DNA from: Pseudomonas triclosanedens
GTDB taxonomy: Bacteria > Pseudomonadota > Gammaproteobacteria > Pseudomonadales > Pseudomonadaceae
Direction of reading: 5' to 3'
Assembly: GCF_026686735.1 (NCBI RefSeq)
Contig: NZ_CP113432.1
Span: forward strand, 992,001 to 1,056,000
DNA length: 64,000 bases
Below, piece by piece: positions 1-10,108 of the stretch (position 1 is its first letter; the number at the start of each line of letters is the position of its first letter). The notes under the pieces are model-generated. The model made no database searches. It was not told the DNA's origin and was given only the letters and a program-made list of their open reading frames with translations. The position numbers and the translations under genes were made by a program.

Positions 1-3000
1 CGTGTCAGCGTTCTTCATCAGTTGGCTGAGCTCGGCGCCGTCCTGCGGCGAGAGGGCCACCCCGATGCTGGCGGTGACGAAGAACTCGCGGCCTTCCAGA
101 GTGAACGGGCGCGCCAGGCTGGCGAGAATCTGCTCGGCGACCTGGATCGCCTGGTTCAGTGCCTTCTCACGATCGCGCTGGCCAGGCAGCAGCAGGGTGA
201 ATTCGTCGCCGCCCATGCGCGCCACGGTATCGTCGTCGCTGACGCAATGGCTCAGGCGCTCGGCGACTTCCTTGAGCATGCGGTCGCCGGCGGCGTGGCC
301 CAGCGAGTCGTTGATGGGCTTGAAGCGGTCGAGGTCGAGGAACATCAGCACCACCCACTGCTGATGCCGTTCGGCCTGCAGCAGCGCGGTGTGCAGGCGG
401 TCCTGGAACAGCGTGCGGTTGGGCAGGTGGGTCAGTGCATCGTAGTAGGCCAGGCGATGGATGCGCCGCTCGCTGGCCTTGCGTTCGCTGATGTCGCTGA
501 AGAAGCAGACGAAGCTGACCAGGTCGCCTTCCTCGTCGTGTACCGCGGTAATGCCGACCCACGATGGGTACAGCTCGCCGCTCTTGCGCTTCTGCAGTAT
601 CTCTCCTTCCCAGCTGCCGCTCTTGCGCAGGCTGTCCAGCACATGCTTGAGCTGGTTGGCCTCCTGGCGGTCGGCGGTCAGCAGGCGCGGCAACTGGTCC
701 AACACCTCGTTGGCCGTGTAGCCGGTGAGGCGGGTGAAGGAATCGTTGATCTGTACGATGTAGCCGGCCGGGTCGGTGACCATGATCGCCGCCGTGGAGT
801 GCTCGAATACCGTCGCGGCCATGCGCATCTCGCGCTCGGCGCGGCGTTGCTGGCTGATGTCGCGGGCGACACCGAGCAGCCCCTCGAAGCGCCCGTGGTC
901 GTCCCACATCAGGGCGATGCGCAGCTCCACTGGAATCTTGTGGCCGTCTGCATGGATGCAGTCGAGGGCGAACAGTTGCGGCGCGGTGTTCGCGCGTAGC
1001 TCGGCGAGCCGCTTGGGTTCGCCGATCGCGTCGTGCACCCGCTCCAGCAGCGCATTCAGGCGTTCCAGTTGAGCCGGGTTGGCGGCGACCTGCTGGAACC
1101 CGTTCTGCAGCACCCATTCGGCGCTATAGCCGAAGACCTGCTGGATCGACGGGCTGACATAGTCAGGCTTGACCTGGGCGTCGGTGGAGAGGATCACGTC
1201 GCTGATGCTCTCGGCGAGCATCCGGTAGCGCCGGCCACTCTCGCGTAGCGAGTTGTGTGCCTCGACGGTGTCGGTGATGTCCTTGGCCACGCCGATCAAC
1301 CGTGCCACGCGCCCGGCGGCGTCGCGAGTCAGCGCCTGCTCGCGGATGTCGAACCAGTGCCAGCTACCGTCGCGGTGGCGCCAACGCAACTGGCTGTCCA
1401 GCAGCAGACCGTCGCCCACTACCTGCTGCAGGTTGCGGATGCGCCAGTAGTATTCGGCGTCGTCGGGGTGCAGCACCTTTTCCCAGAAGCGCTCGCCCAT
1501 CGCACGCAGTTCGTCGCTGTCATAGCCGAGCTGATAGCCGAGGTTGTGGTTGCTGAAGATCACCCGCCGCGCGGCGATGTCATGGATATAAAGAGTGTCG
1601 GGTACGGCGCGCACTGCATCGGACCAGAACTTCTCGCGCTCGATCAGCGACAGTTCGACCTGCTTGCGCGAGGTGATGTCGGAGAGGCTCAGGGTGACTG
1701 CGTGGAAATCTTGAATCATCTCCGGCACGCGCAGTTGCAGCCACAAGTGGCGCTGCTCGCCCTGGCGGGTACGGATGCAGGCTTCCAGTTCGACCATGCC
1801 GTGGCCGGCTAGCACGGCGTCGAGCACTTTGCTGCGCACGCCGTCGGAGCGCATGCCGGCGCTGCCGATGAGCACCTGCCAGGCCTGTTCGGTGGTGCTG
1901 ACGCCCATCAGGCGCTTGGCGACGTTGTTGATCTCGGTGATGCGCACCTGGCGCAGCAGAGTCGGCAAGTGTTCGGGGTGCGAGGCGATCCACGATTTCA
2001 GGTCGTTCTGCCGACGCAGGTTGAGGTCGACCAGGCTCTGCCGGAGCCCCGCGAGGTCGAGCACGCAGAGGGCGACGCCAACGCCGTCGAAGATGTCCTG
2101 ATAGCGCCGCCGGGTTTCTTCGAGGATATGCAGCGCCTGCTGCTCTTCGGTGACGTCGCGCAGCACCCAGACTTGGCCGCCCTGCGGCAGGTTGCCTCGC
2201 AGCACCCACGGAAGGTCCGGGGCGATTGGGTTGTCGTCCAGCGAGTGGCGGCTGACGGCGAACAAGCGGGCTTGCCCCGTCTGGTTGACCCGTACCAGCT
2301 CGGTACTGCCGCTTTCGGATAGCGTGCTGTCGCCGTTGAGCAGCGCGCCCAGGCCCGGCAGCAATTCCAGCAGGTGGTGTTCGGAGGCTTTGTCCGCGTC
2401 GATGCCGAACAACTGCTCCGCCTGCGGGTTGAGGTAGGCGAGCCGGCCGTCGGCGCGGGTTACCAGCACTCGCTCATCGATGGCGCTCAGGGCCTGGGCG
2501 GCCTGGCGCAGGCGTTGCTGGGAGTCGGCGGTCAGCGCGCGCAGGTTCTGTTGTTCACGCTGCAGGCGCAGCAGGGCACCGCCAGTCACTCCGGCGAGCA
2601 GCAAGAGCAGCGCCAGTTCGCCGCCCAGACGCGGAAGCAGAGTGGCGCGTACGTGCTTGGCATCGAACAGTGGACGCAATTGCCAGTCGGTATTCTGGAT
2701 CGGCAGGCCCTCCAGGCTTTGCGCCTGCTCCAGCGGGGAGGCGGCGGTGAGCGGGCCTGGGCGGGAACCGCTGGAGCGGCCAAGGACCTTCTGCCGCTGC
2801 CGGTCTTCGAGAATCCATTGCGGCGCGTTCGGGCGGATCTGTGCGACCCAGCCCTGGCGGGCAATCTTCTCGTCGAGGCGAATCACGCTGTCGCCCTTGC
2901 CTGGTCCGGTGCCGCGCAGCCAGACGTAGAAAACGCCGCCGTTCTCTTCGCTGAAGGCGTAGTGATAGTCCTGGTGCCCGGCGCGCTGGCGCAGGGTGGC

Positions 3001-3396
3001 GATGAATGCCGCGTCCTTGAATCCGATGGCCGAATCCCGCAGCGGCAAACCGCTCTCGCTCAGGCTGAGCAGGCTATGGAATGCCGGATAGATACGGCGC
3101 AGGCCGGTGAGCAGCGCCGCCTGGCCCTCGGCCTCGCCGCGGTCGTCGCGCTGCTGGATCAGCGCCTGGGCCGCCAGAGCCTTGAGCTGCAGGGTCAGCG
3201 ACATGCGCTGGGCCAGTTGCTCGCTGTGCAGCATGACCCGCTCGCGCTCGAAGCGTTCCTGGTTGCGGAACTCCTGATTCAGTTGCCAGAACAGCAGGCC
3301 GAGCATCAGCAGGACCAGCAGCAACAGGGCGGTCCGGGTCGCCACGCGGCCAGGCCTGGCCAGGGAGTCCGGAGAAGGGCGGGGAGTTGTAGACAA
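1..3396 (-). CDS. morA: MorA-like membrane PAS/GGDEF(-EAL) sensor, 3' end outside window
   Basis: The reading frame is open from 3396 to the left edge (1132 codons), so the C-terminus is missing. The N-terminus has a hydrophobic segment (about residues 18-36). About 230 residues then follow before a second hydrophobic segment (about 245-265), which suggests a periplasmic sensor loop. Several PAS-type repeats come next, ending in a GGDEF domain that begins near residue 1010 and carries MGGDEF near 1061. The four residues at the usual RxxD inhibitory site read SDDD, so feedback by bound c-di-GMP through that site is unlikely. Length and order fit P. aeruginosa MorA (PAS-GGDEF-EAL, about 1415 aa), a c-di-GMP enzyme affecting motility and biofilm. 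The EAL part would lie off the window and is inferred. The start is uncertain: TTG at 3396 follows AGG, and GTG at 3345 is the alternative. Confidence 0.85.
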   Translation of the reverse strand, partial: MSTTPRPSPDSLARPGRVATRTALLLLVLLMLGLLFWQLNQEFRNQERFERERVMLHSEQLAQRMSLTLQLKALAAQALIQQRDDRGEAEGQAALLTGLRRIYPAFHSLLSLSESGLPLRDSAIGFKDAAFIATLRQRAGHQDYHYAFSEENGGVFYVWLRGTGPGKGDSVIRLDEKIARQGWVAQIRPNAPQWILEDRQRQKVLGRSSGSRPGPLTAASPLEQAQSLEGLPIQNTDWQLRPLFDAKHVRATLLPRLGGELALLLLLAGVTGGALLRLQREQQNLRALTADSQQRLRQAAQALSAIDERVLVTRADGRLAYLNPQAEQLFGIDADKASEHHLLELLPGLGALLNGDSTLSESGSTELVRVNQTGQARLFAVSRHSLDDNPIAPDLPWVLRGNLPQGGQVWVLRDVTEEQQALHILEETRRRYQDIFDGVGVALCVLDLAGLRQSLVDLNLRRQNDLKSWIASHPEHLPTLLRQVRITEINNVAKRLMGVSTTEQAWQVLIGSAGMRSDGVRSKVLDAVLAGHGMVELEACIRTRQGEQRHLWLQLRVPEMIQDFHAVTLSLSDITSRKQVELSLIEREKFWSDAVRAVPDTLYIHDIAARRVIFSNHNLGYQLGYDSDELRAMGERFWEKVLHPDDAEYYWRIRNLQQVVGDGLLLDSQLRWRHRDGSWHWFDIREQALTRDAAGRVARLIGVAKDITDTVEAHNSLRESGRRYRMLAESISDVILSTDAQVKPDYVSPSIQQVFGYSAEWVLQNGFQQVAANPAQLERLNALLERVHDAIGEPKRLAELRANTAPQLFALDCIHADGHKIPVELRIALMWDDHGRFEGLLGVARDISQQRRAEREMRMAATVFEHSTAAIMVTDPAGYIVQINDSFTRLTGYTANEVLDQLPRLLTADRQEANQLKHVLDSLRKSGSWEGEILQKRKSGELYPSWVGITAVHDEEGDLVSFVCFFSDISERKASERRIHRLAYYDALTHLPNRTLFQDRLHTALLQAERHQQWVVLMFLDLDRFKPINDSLGHAAGDRMLKEVAERLSHCVSDDDTVARMGGDEFTLLLPGQRDREKALNQAIQVAEQILASLARPFTLEGREFFVTASIGVALSPQDGAELSQLMKNADT

Positions 3397-3686
3397 AGAC
3401 CTGTTACCTGGGGCGATACGGCTGGATTCGGCGCCGTTAGGATGCCCGGAAGTGCGGCGATGTGCCAGTACGCCCGACGAGCGTTGTTTGCCCTTCCGGG
3501 GGCATTCCGGTAGTTTTGCCGCACGCGCGCGGGTGAAACGACCGCGCCAGTATCCGCGCGAAGGCCCCGAAAAGGTCATTCGCGCCCGGTGGCGGGGGCA
3601 GCCCGCCAACCCGGCCAGCAGCGCCGGCACTGCCACAGTCAGTTGTGGCCATCCCGATCACTTTTCATCCCAGAAGTCAGGTATCC

Positions 3687-5351
3687 ATGGCTCAATACGT
3701 CTACACCATGCATCGGGTCGGCAAGGTAGTGCCGCCCAAGCGTGAAATCCTCAAGGACATCTCCCTGTCGTTTTTCCCGGGCGCCAAGATCGGCGTGCTG
3801 GGCCTGAACGGCGCGGGTAAATCCACCCTGCTGCGCATCATGGCCGGCGTCGACACCGAGATCGAAGGCGAAGCCCGCCCGATGCCGGGCATCAATGTCG
3901 GCTATCTGCCGCAGGAGCCGAAACTCGATCCGCAAGCCACCGTGCGCGAGATCGTCGAAGAGGCGGTCGGCCAGATCAAGGCCGCCCAGGCTCGCCTGGA
4001 CGAGGTCTACGCCGCCTACGCCGAACCGGACGCCGATTTCGATGCCCTGGCCGCCGAGCAGGCCAAGCTCGAGGCCATCCTCCAGGCGTCCGACGGACAC
4101 AACCTGGAGCGCCAGCTGGAAGTCGCCGCCGACGCCCTGCGCCTGCCGCCGTGGGACGCCAGGATCGAGCACCTCTCCGGTGGTGAGAAGCGCCGCGTCG
4201 CACTGTGCCGCCTGCTGCTGTCCGCCCCGGACATGCTGCTGCTGGACGAACCGACCAACCACCTGGACGCCGACTCCGTCGCCTGGCTGGAGCACTTCCT
4301 CCACGACTTCCCGGGCACAGTGGTAGCGATCACCCACGACCGCTACTTCCTCGACAACGTCGCCGGCTGGATCCTCGAACTGGACCGTGGCCACGGCATC
4401 CCGTTCGAAGGCAACTACTCCGGCTGGCTGGAATCCAAGGCCAACCGCCTCGCCCAGGAAGCCAAGCAGGAAGCCTCCCACGCCAAGGCCATGAAGGCCG
4501 AGCTGGAGTGGGTTCGCCAGGGCGCCAAGGGCCGCCAGGCCAAGTCCAAGGCTCGTCTGCAGCGCTTCGAGGAACTGCAGTCGCAGGAATTCCAGAAGCG
4601 CAGCGAGACCAACGAGATCTACATCCCGGCCGGTCCGCGCCTGGGCGACAAGGTCATCGAGCTGCACAACGTCAGCAAGGGCTACGGCGATCGCGTGCTG
4701 ATCGACAACCTGTCGCTGAGCATTCCCAAAGGCGCCATCGTCGGCGTGATCGGCGGCAACGGCGCAGGTAAATCCACCCTGTTCCGCATGCTGACCGGCA
4801 AGGAACAACCGGACTCGGGAACCATCGAGATCGGTGAAACCGTGCAGATCGCCAGCGTCGACCAGAGCCGCGACAGCCTGGATGGCTCCAAGACCGTCTG
4901 GGAGCAGGTTTCCGACGGCTTCGAGCAGATCAAGATCGGCAACTACGAAGTTCCGTCGCGCAGCTATGTCGGTCGCTTCAACTTCAAGGGCGGCGATCAG
5001 CAGAAGTTCGTCAAGGATCTGTCCGGTGGTGAACGTGGCCGCCTGCACCTGGCCCTTACCCTGAAGCAGGGCGGCAACGTGCTGCTGCTCGACGAACCGT
5101 CCAACGACCTCGATGTGGAAACCCTGCGTGCGCTGGAAGAAGCGCTGCTGGACTTCCCGGGTGCCGCCATCGTGATTTCCCACGATCGCTGGTTCCTGGA
5201 CCGCATCGCCACCCACATCCTCTCCTACGAGGACGATGGTAAGGTGACCTTCTTCGAAGGTAACTACACCGAGTTCGAAGCAGACCGCAAGAAGCGACTG
5301 GGCGATGCTGCCTCGCAGCCACACCGCGTGCGCTACAAGAAGCTGGCGTAA
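3687..5351 (+). CDS. ettA: Energy-dependent translational throttle protein EttA (ABC-F ATPase)
   Basis: A 554-residue soluble protein with two ABC ATPase domains and no membrane segments. The first Walker A is GLNGAGKST (near residue 40) and the second GGNGAGKST (near 357). Each domain has an LSGGE signature and a Walker B ending in LLLDEP. A charged linker near residues 250-300 joins them. This is the ABC-F layout; EttA binds the ribosomal E site and couples translation initiation to ATP/ADP level. Both catalytic glutamates are present. The start MAQYVYTMHRVGK is the family start. An in-frame upstream ATG at 3645 would add 14 unrelated residues and was rejected. A strong terminator follows directly. 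PAO1 PA4595 is the likely counterpart. Confidence 0.96.
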   Translation: MAQYVYTMHRVGKVVPPKREILKDISLSFFPGAKIGVLGLNGAGKSTLLRIMAGVDTEIEGEARPMPGINVGYLPQEPKLDPQATVREIVEEAVGQIKAAQARLDEVYAAYAEPDADFDALAAEQAKLEAILQASDGHNLERQLEVAADALRLPPWDARIEHLSGGEKRRVALCRLLLSAPDMLLLDEPTNHLDADSVAWLEHFLHDFPGTVVAITHDRYFLDNVAGWILELDRGHGIPFEGNYSGWLESKANRLAQEAKQEASHAKAMKAELEWVRQGAKGRQAKSKARLQRFEELQSQEFQKRSETNEIYIPAGPRLGDKVIELHNVSKGYGDRVLIDNLSLSIPKGAIVGVIGGNGAGKSTLFRMLTGKEQPDSGTIEIGETVQIASVDQSRDSLDGSKTVWEQVSDGFEQIKIGNYEVPSRSYVGRFNFKGGDQQKFVKDLSGGERGRLHLALTLKQGGNVLLLDEPSNDLDVETLRALEEALLDFPGAAIVISHDRWFLDRIATHILSYEDDGKVTFFEGNYTEFEADRKKRLGDAASQPHRVRYKKLA

Positions 5352-5365
5352 GCCGCTTCTGCTTG

Positions 5366-5398
5366 AAAACGGGGCCTTCGGGCCCCGTTTTCGTTTCT
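5366..5398 (+). terminator. Intrinsic terminator of ettA
   Basis: A perfect 11-bp hairpin, AAAACGGGGCC with loop TTCG, lies 15 nt after the ettA stop and is followed by a T-rich tract. The stem is symmetrical enough to also end the converging gene at 5417. Confidence 0.9.
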
Positions 5399-5416
5399 TG
5401 GTCCGCTCGTGCCTGC

Positions 5417-5713
5417 TCAGCGACTGCGCTTGAGATCGTCCAGGGCGCGGCTCTGATCTTCCAACTGGCGCTTGAGTGAGTCGATTTGTCGCGCCTGCTC
5501 CTGCAGCGTTCGTTGCTGCTGCTCCAGTTGTTGCGTCATGCGCTGCAGGTCGTCGCTGCTGAACCTCGATTTGTGGATAACTTCGCTGTCGAATGTATCT
5601 GCCACCAGCAGCGCGCCGGAATCGGTGAAGTTACCGAGTTTCATGGCTGCCTGAGTGGGCAGGGTGACGCCGCAGGAAAGGGCGGCGAGGAGTATGGCGG
5701 TGCGAAGGCGCAT
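5417..5713 (-). CDS. Small exported coiled-coil protein, unrecognised
   Basis: A 98-residue protein. Residues 1-23 form a signal peptide (basic start, hydrophobic AILLAALSCGVTL, cleavage expected after TQAA). The C-terminal half, about residues 48-98, is a Gln/Arg/Leu-rich heptad-like segment that should form a coiled coil. ATG 5713 has AGGA about 8 nt upstream; the ATG at 5722 sits too close to the same AGG. The gene converges on ettA and diverges from gdhA. I do not recognise a named family, and a periplasmic or envelope role is inferred only from the signal peptide. Confidence 0.75.
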   Translation of the reverse strand: MRLRTAILLAALSCGVTLPTQAAMKLGNFTDSGALLVADTFDSEVIHKSRFSSDDLQRMTQQLEQQQRTLQEQARQIDSLKRQLEDQSRALDDLKRSR

Positions 5714-5761
5714 CGGGATCATCCTGGAATGACGAATGGAGTGGGTGCGATCAGGTATTGA

Positions 5762-5775
5762 TTTTGTATACAAAA
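5762..5775. promoter_or_regulatory. Perfect 14-bp palindrome between the coiled-coil gene and gdhA
   Basis: TTTTGTATACAAAA is a perfect inverted repeat centred on GTATAC, about 155 nt before gdhA and 50 nt before the diverging small gene. The TTGTATACAA core resembles operators of GntR-family (FCD-type) regulators. The regulator is not identified in the window. Confidence 0.5.
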
Positions 5776-5806
5776 ATCTGGTTTTCTGCCCGGGCGGCAA
5801 TGGTGA

Positions 5807-7264
<1,458 letters not shown>

Positions 7265-7280
7265 CCTCGCCTGCCGCATG

Positions 7281-7312
7281 AAAAACGGGCCCGGTGGGCC
7301 CGTTTTTCTTTC
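7281..7312 (+). terminator. Intrinsic terminator of gdhA
   Basis: AAAAACGGGCCC and GGGCCCGTTTTT form a long perfect stem with a GT loop, then T-rich sequence, 17 nt after the gdhA stop. Confidence 0.9.
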
Positions 7313-7413
7313 TGCTCAATGCGCGCCGTGCCGAGGCCAGTCAGCGGGCCGGCTGTTGGTCCGGCACCGTTATCGCAGGCAAAGTCCTGTGCTGCGCGCG
7401 CCTCGGGCGTGCC

Positions 7414-8445
7414 TCATTCCATCGGCCGTGGCGTGGTCGCCGTGCTCGGTGGCAGCAATGGGTACTCCACCTTGGGCTGCTTGCCGGTGACGGTCTTGAG
7501 GAAGGCGACGATATCGCCGACTTCTTCGGTGTTGAGCTGCTTGCCAAGCTGCGCGGAACCCATGATCGTCACCGCTTCCTCCAGGTCCCATACCTGTCCG
7601 CTGTGGAAGTACGGAGCGGTCAGCGCAATGTTGCGCAGCGGAGCTGCACGGAACACGTATTCGTCGTTCTGCGTCTTGGTCACCTCGAAGCGGCCCTTGT
7701 CGCCGGTGGGGAGGATCTTGCCGTCGGGCTTCTTCACCAGGCCGAATGGGAAATACGCCTGGCCGCCGAGGTTCACGCCGTTGTGGCAACTGATGCAGCC
7801 GGCGCTCATGAAGGTTTGCAGGCCCTTCTTCTCCTTGGCGTCGAGTGCCTTGTCGTCACCTTTCAGGTACAGGTCGAAGCGCGAGTCGGGGGTGATCAGG
7901 GTCGATTCGAACGCCTGCAGAGCGCGCGCCATATTGTCGAAGCTGACCGGCTTCTTGTCGGCAGGGAAGGCTTGCTCGAAGGCGGTTACGTACTCGGGCA
8001 TGCTGGCGAGCGTGGCCTCGACGTTCTTCGGCGTGTTGTGCATTTCAACAGGGTTCTGCACCGGCCCCTTGGCCTGTTCCGCCAGGTCCTTGGCGCGGCC
8101 ATCCCAGAACTGTGCGACGTTGAATACCGCGTTGAACACCGTAGGCGAGTTGCGCGCACCTTTCTGCCACGCGTGGCCGCTGGAGGCGGGGACGTTGTCG
8201 GCACCGCCGGTACCGATGTTGTGGCAGGTATTGCAACTGATCACATGGCTGGAGGACAGGCGTGGTTCGAAGAACAGCTGCCGACCCAATTCCACCTGCT
8301 TGGCGTCGAGCGTCTCGCTGGCTTGTTCCGGAATAGGTTTGAAGATGCTGTTGGCCTGGTCGCGCAACGCGTCGGCGTGAGCATTGGCGGCGGCGGTGCT
8401 GACTGCCAGCATCAGACTGCCCAGGGCCAGTTTCATGGGCTGCAT
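7414..8445 (-). CDS. ccpR: Cytochrome c551 peroxidase (diheme, periplasmic)
   Basis: A 343-residue diheme peroxidase that reduces hydrogen peroxide with electrons from small c-type cytochromes in the periplasm. A signal peptide ends near the ANAHA site. Two heme-binding CxxCH motifs are visible: CNTCH (near residue 77) and CISCH (near 222), matching high- and low-potential hemes. The IMGSAQLG segment supplies a methionine typical of the family. ATG 8445 has a clear AAAGGAG 6 nt upstream; the longer frame to 8490 lacks this and would put charged residues before the signal peptide. An ANR-type box lies 73 nt upstream, consistent with induction at low oxygen. PAO1 PA4587 is the counterpart. Confidence 0.95.
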   Translation of the reverse strand: MQPMKLALGSLMLAVSTAAANAHADALRDQANSIFKPIPEQASETLDAKQVELGRQLFFEPRLSSSHVISCNTCHNIGTGGADNVPASSGHAWQKGARNSPTVFNAVFNVAQFWDGRAKDLAEQAKGPVQNPVEMHNTPKNVEATLASMPEYVTAFEQAFPADKKPVSFDNMARALQAFESTLITPDSRFDLYLKGDDKALDAKEKKGLQTFMSAGCISCHNGVNLGGQAYFPFGLVKKPDGKILPTGDKGRFEVTKTQNDEYVFRAAPLRNIALTAPYFHSGQVWDLEEAVTIMGSAQLGKQLNTEEVGDIVAFLKTVTGKQPKVEYPLLPPSTATTPRPME

Positions 8446-8517
8446 GGTGTTCTCCTTTCTCAGGCTGTTGGTCTTCTTCTCTGAGTTCAAGGAGAGGCCA
8501 GCTAGCGAAGGGCTGGC

Positions 8518-8531
8518 TTGATTGGGGTCAA
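8518..8531 (-). promoter_or_regulatory. ANR/FNR-type box upstream of ccpR
   Basis: TTGATTGGGGTCAA matches TTGAT-N4-ATCAA at 9 of 10 defined positions. It is 73 nt before the ccpR start, so a site centred near -41 would leave a plausible short leader. ANR control of cytochrome c peroxidase is known in pseudomonads. Confidence 0.75.
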
Positions 8532-8570
8532 GTATGCGGGACGTGTCTGGTGCGGGCCTTTGCCGCAGCT

Positions 8571-8930
8571 TCAGTCGCCGCGAAGGGCGCGACTGAGCGC
8601 TCGGTCCTTCTGTTGTTCCCAGTCGCGGTCACGGTCGCTGTTGCGCTGCTCGTCGTAGCGTTGGCGTTCCCGGCTGACGTACTGGGTCTGGCATTGCTGG
8701 AACCCGTCGTCCCAGCCGAGGGTGTATTGGCGGTCGTCCAGATAGCGCGACACGTTCTTGCGAAACTCCCCGGTGATGGCGCCGGCGGCCTGCCGGCCAC
8801 TGCCACAGCCGTCGTCGAAGCCGTCGGCGTAAGCGGGCGGATAGCCTTGGGCGATAAGTGTCTGGTGGGTGGTTTCGCAGCCGGCCAGCGCCGCGAACAG
8901 AATCAGTATGCAGATGGCGCGAGGCGCCAT
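8571..8930 (-). CDS. Small lipoprotein, function unknown
   Basis: A 119-residue protein with a lipoprotein signal: hydrophobic ICILILFAA followed by lipobox LAGC, so the mature protein starts at Cys 17 and is likely anchored in the outer membrane or periplasm. The mature part is hydrophilic, has several cysteines (DGCGSG, QQCQTQ) and a charged tail rich in Arg, Asp and Gln. ATG 8930 is chosen because it starts the signal; the frame upstream lacks signal character. It lies between ccpR and rtcA and matches PAO1 PA4586 by position. No function is known to me. Confidence 0.8.
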   Translation of the reverse strand: MAPRAICILILFAALAGCETTHQTLIAQGYPPAYADGFDDGCGSGRQAAGAITGEFRKNVSRYLDDRQYTLGWDDGFQQCQTQYVSRERQRYDEQRNSDRDRDWEQQKDRALSRALRGD

Positions 8931-9035
8931 GAGGACTCCCGTGTGCCGAAGGGCGGGCACACGCGCCGGATGATTGAACCACGCCACCGGGCGGTGACGT
9001 GGCGGCAATCTATCCGTCTCGGTGTGAGGAAAGCG

Positions 9036-10061
9036 TCAAGCCGCTGTGATTGTGATGTGTTGCCCACCCTCGGAGCGCTTCTGGCAATCGATGCGTACCG
9101 GCAGGAAGGCCTCGATGACTGCGCGATTGCTCAGCAGGTGATCGCTCAGCAGCGGCGTGCTGAAGCTTCCGCCGCCGGCGAGGGACATGGGCAGCAACAG
9201 TTGGTCTGCGAGATGTTCCTCGACGCTGGTGCCGCTCCCGCGCCAGTTTTCGGCATGGCGCAACGCCTGGCCGGCGACTCGCTCGGCGCTCACCCCGGAC
9301 TGTCCGAAGGCGCAGAATACGGCGGTCAGCCGCTCGCATTCGATTTCCAGCAGCAGGGCGTTGCCCGGCCCCTGGTCTTCCGGCAGGCGCACGACCTGTC
9401 TGGAGGCGGCATGCCAGCCGGTGTGCCGTCCAACCCGCTCCAGCTCGCGGTCCGCTACGTGACCGGGAATGGCGGCCAGCAACGCACGAGCCGAGCGTGA
9501 ACGTTCTGTACCGGCATCCGGCAGATGCAGCGGCAGCAACGCACCGGGCTCCAGTCGCACCAGCAGCTCACCGCCGCCAGCCGGCATGAAACCGTGGCGC
9601 AACACCTCGAAATCCACCTTCCCGCCCATGCGCCGCAATAGCGGCAGCCAACTGCGCTCGATGAATTCTGCCGGCGGTGCCAGCGGATTGTGGGTGCCGC
9701 CGCTGATCGCCAGGCTGCTCGGCCCGTCGGCGAACAGCAGTGCTGGCAGCAGTGTCTGCATTACCAGTACGGCGCTACCCGCGCTGCCGATGGCAAAGCG
9801 GTAGTCGCCGCCGCGAATGGCGCCGGGGTCGAAGGCCAGGCTGCGCGATCCAAGCTCCATACCTTCGACCGCCGCGCCACAGATTTCCGCCGCCGCCCGC
9901 ACGGCGGTCAGATGCTGGCGCAACAGCCCCGGCCGCGAACGGCGGCCTCGGATGTTGACGATGCGCAGCGGCTTGCCGGTGATCATCGATAGGCTCAGTG
10001 CGCTGCGCAGTATCTGCCCGCCGCCGTCGGCGCCGTCGAGTTCGATCAGGTGCTTGTTCAT
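9036..10061 (-). CDS. rtcA: RNA 3'-terminal phosphate cyclase RtcA
   Basis: A 341-residue RtcA that converts RNA 3'-phosphate ends to 2',3'-cyclic phosphates with ATP through a covalent histidyl-AMP intermediate. The family signature DGADGGGQILRSALSLS is at residues 9-25, and the VEEHLADQL segment near residue 286 holds the expected nucleophilic histidine. Length is normal (E. coli about 338). AAGGA stands 10 nt before the ATG. It is the last gene of the rtcB operon, following the HEAT-repeat gene by about 47 nt, and so should be under RtcR/sigma54 control. Its cyclic-phosphate product is a substrate for RtcB. Confidence 0.96.
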   Translation of the reverse strand: MNKHLIELDGADGGGQILRSALSLSMITGKPLRIVNIRGRRSRPGLLRQHLTAVRAAAEICGAAVEGMELGSRSLAFDPGAIRGGDYRFAIGSAGSAVLVMQTLLPALLFADGPSSLAISGGTHNPLAPPAEFIERSWLPLLRRMGGKVDFEVLRHGFMPAGGGELLVRLEPGALLPLHLPDAGTERSRSARALLAAIPGHVADRELERVGRHTGWHAASRQVVRLPEDQGPGNALLLEIECERLTAVFCAFGQSGVSAERVAGQALRHAENWRGSGTSVEEHLADQLLLPMSLAGGGSFSTPLLSDHLLSNRAVIEAFLPVRIDCQKRSEGGQHITITAA

Positions 10062-10108
10062 CTTGTGTAGTCCTTGTGTGCTCGCTCAGCCGGCCCGAGG
10101 CGGCGAGT

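Noticed and set aside
22..999. 325-aa plus-strand open frame opposite morA
   Set aside because: It is antisense to a clear PAS/GGDEF coding frame, and its composition is that of a high-GC mirror frame with no family features.
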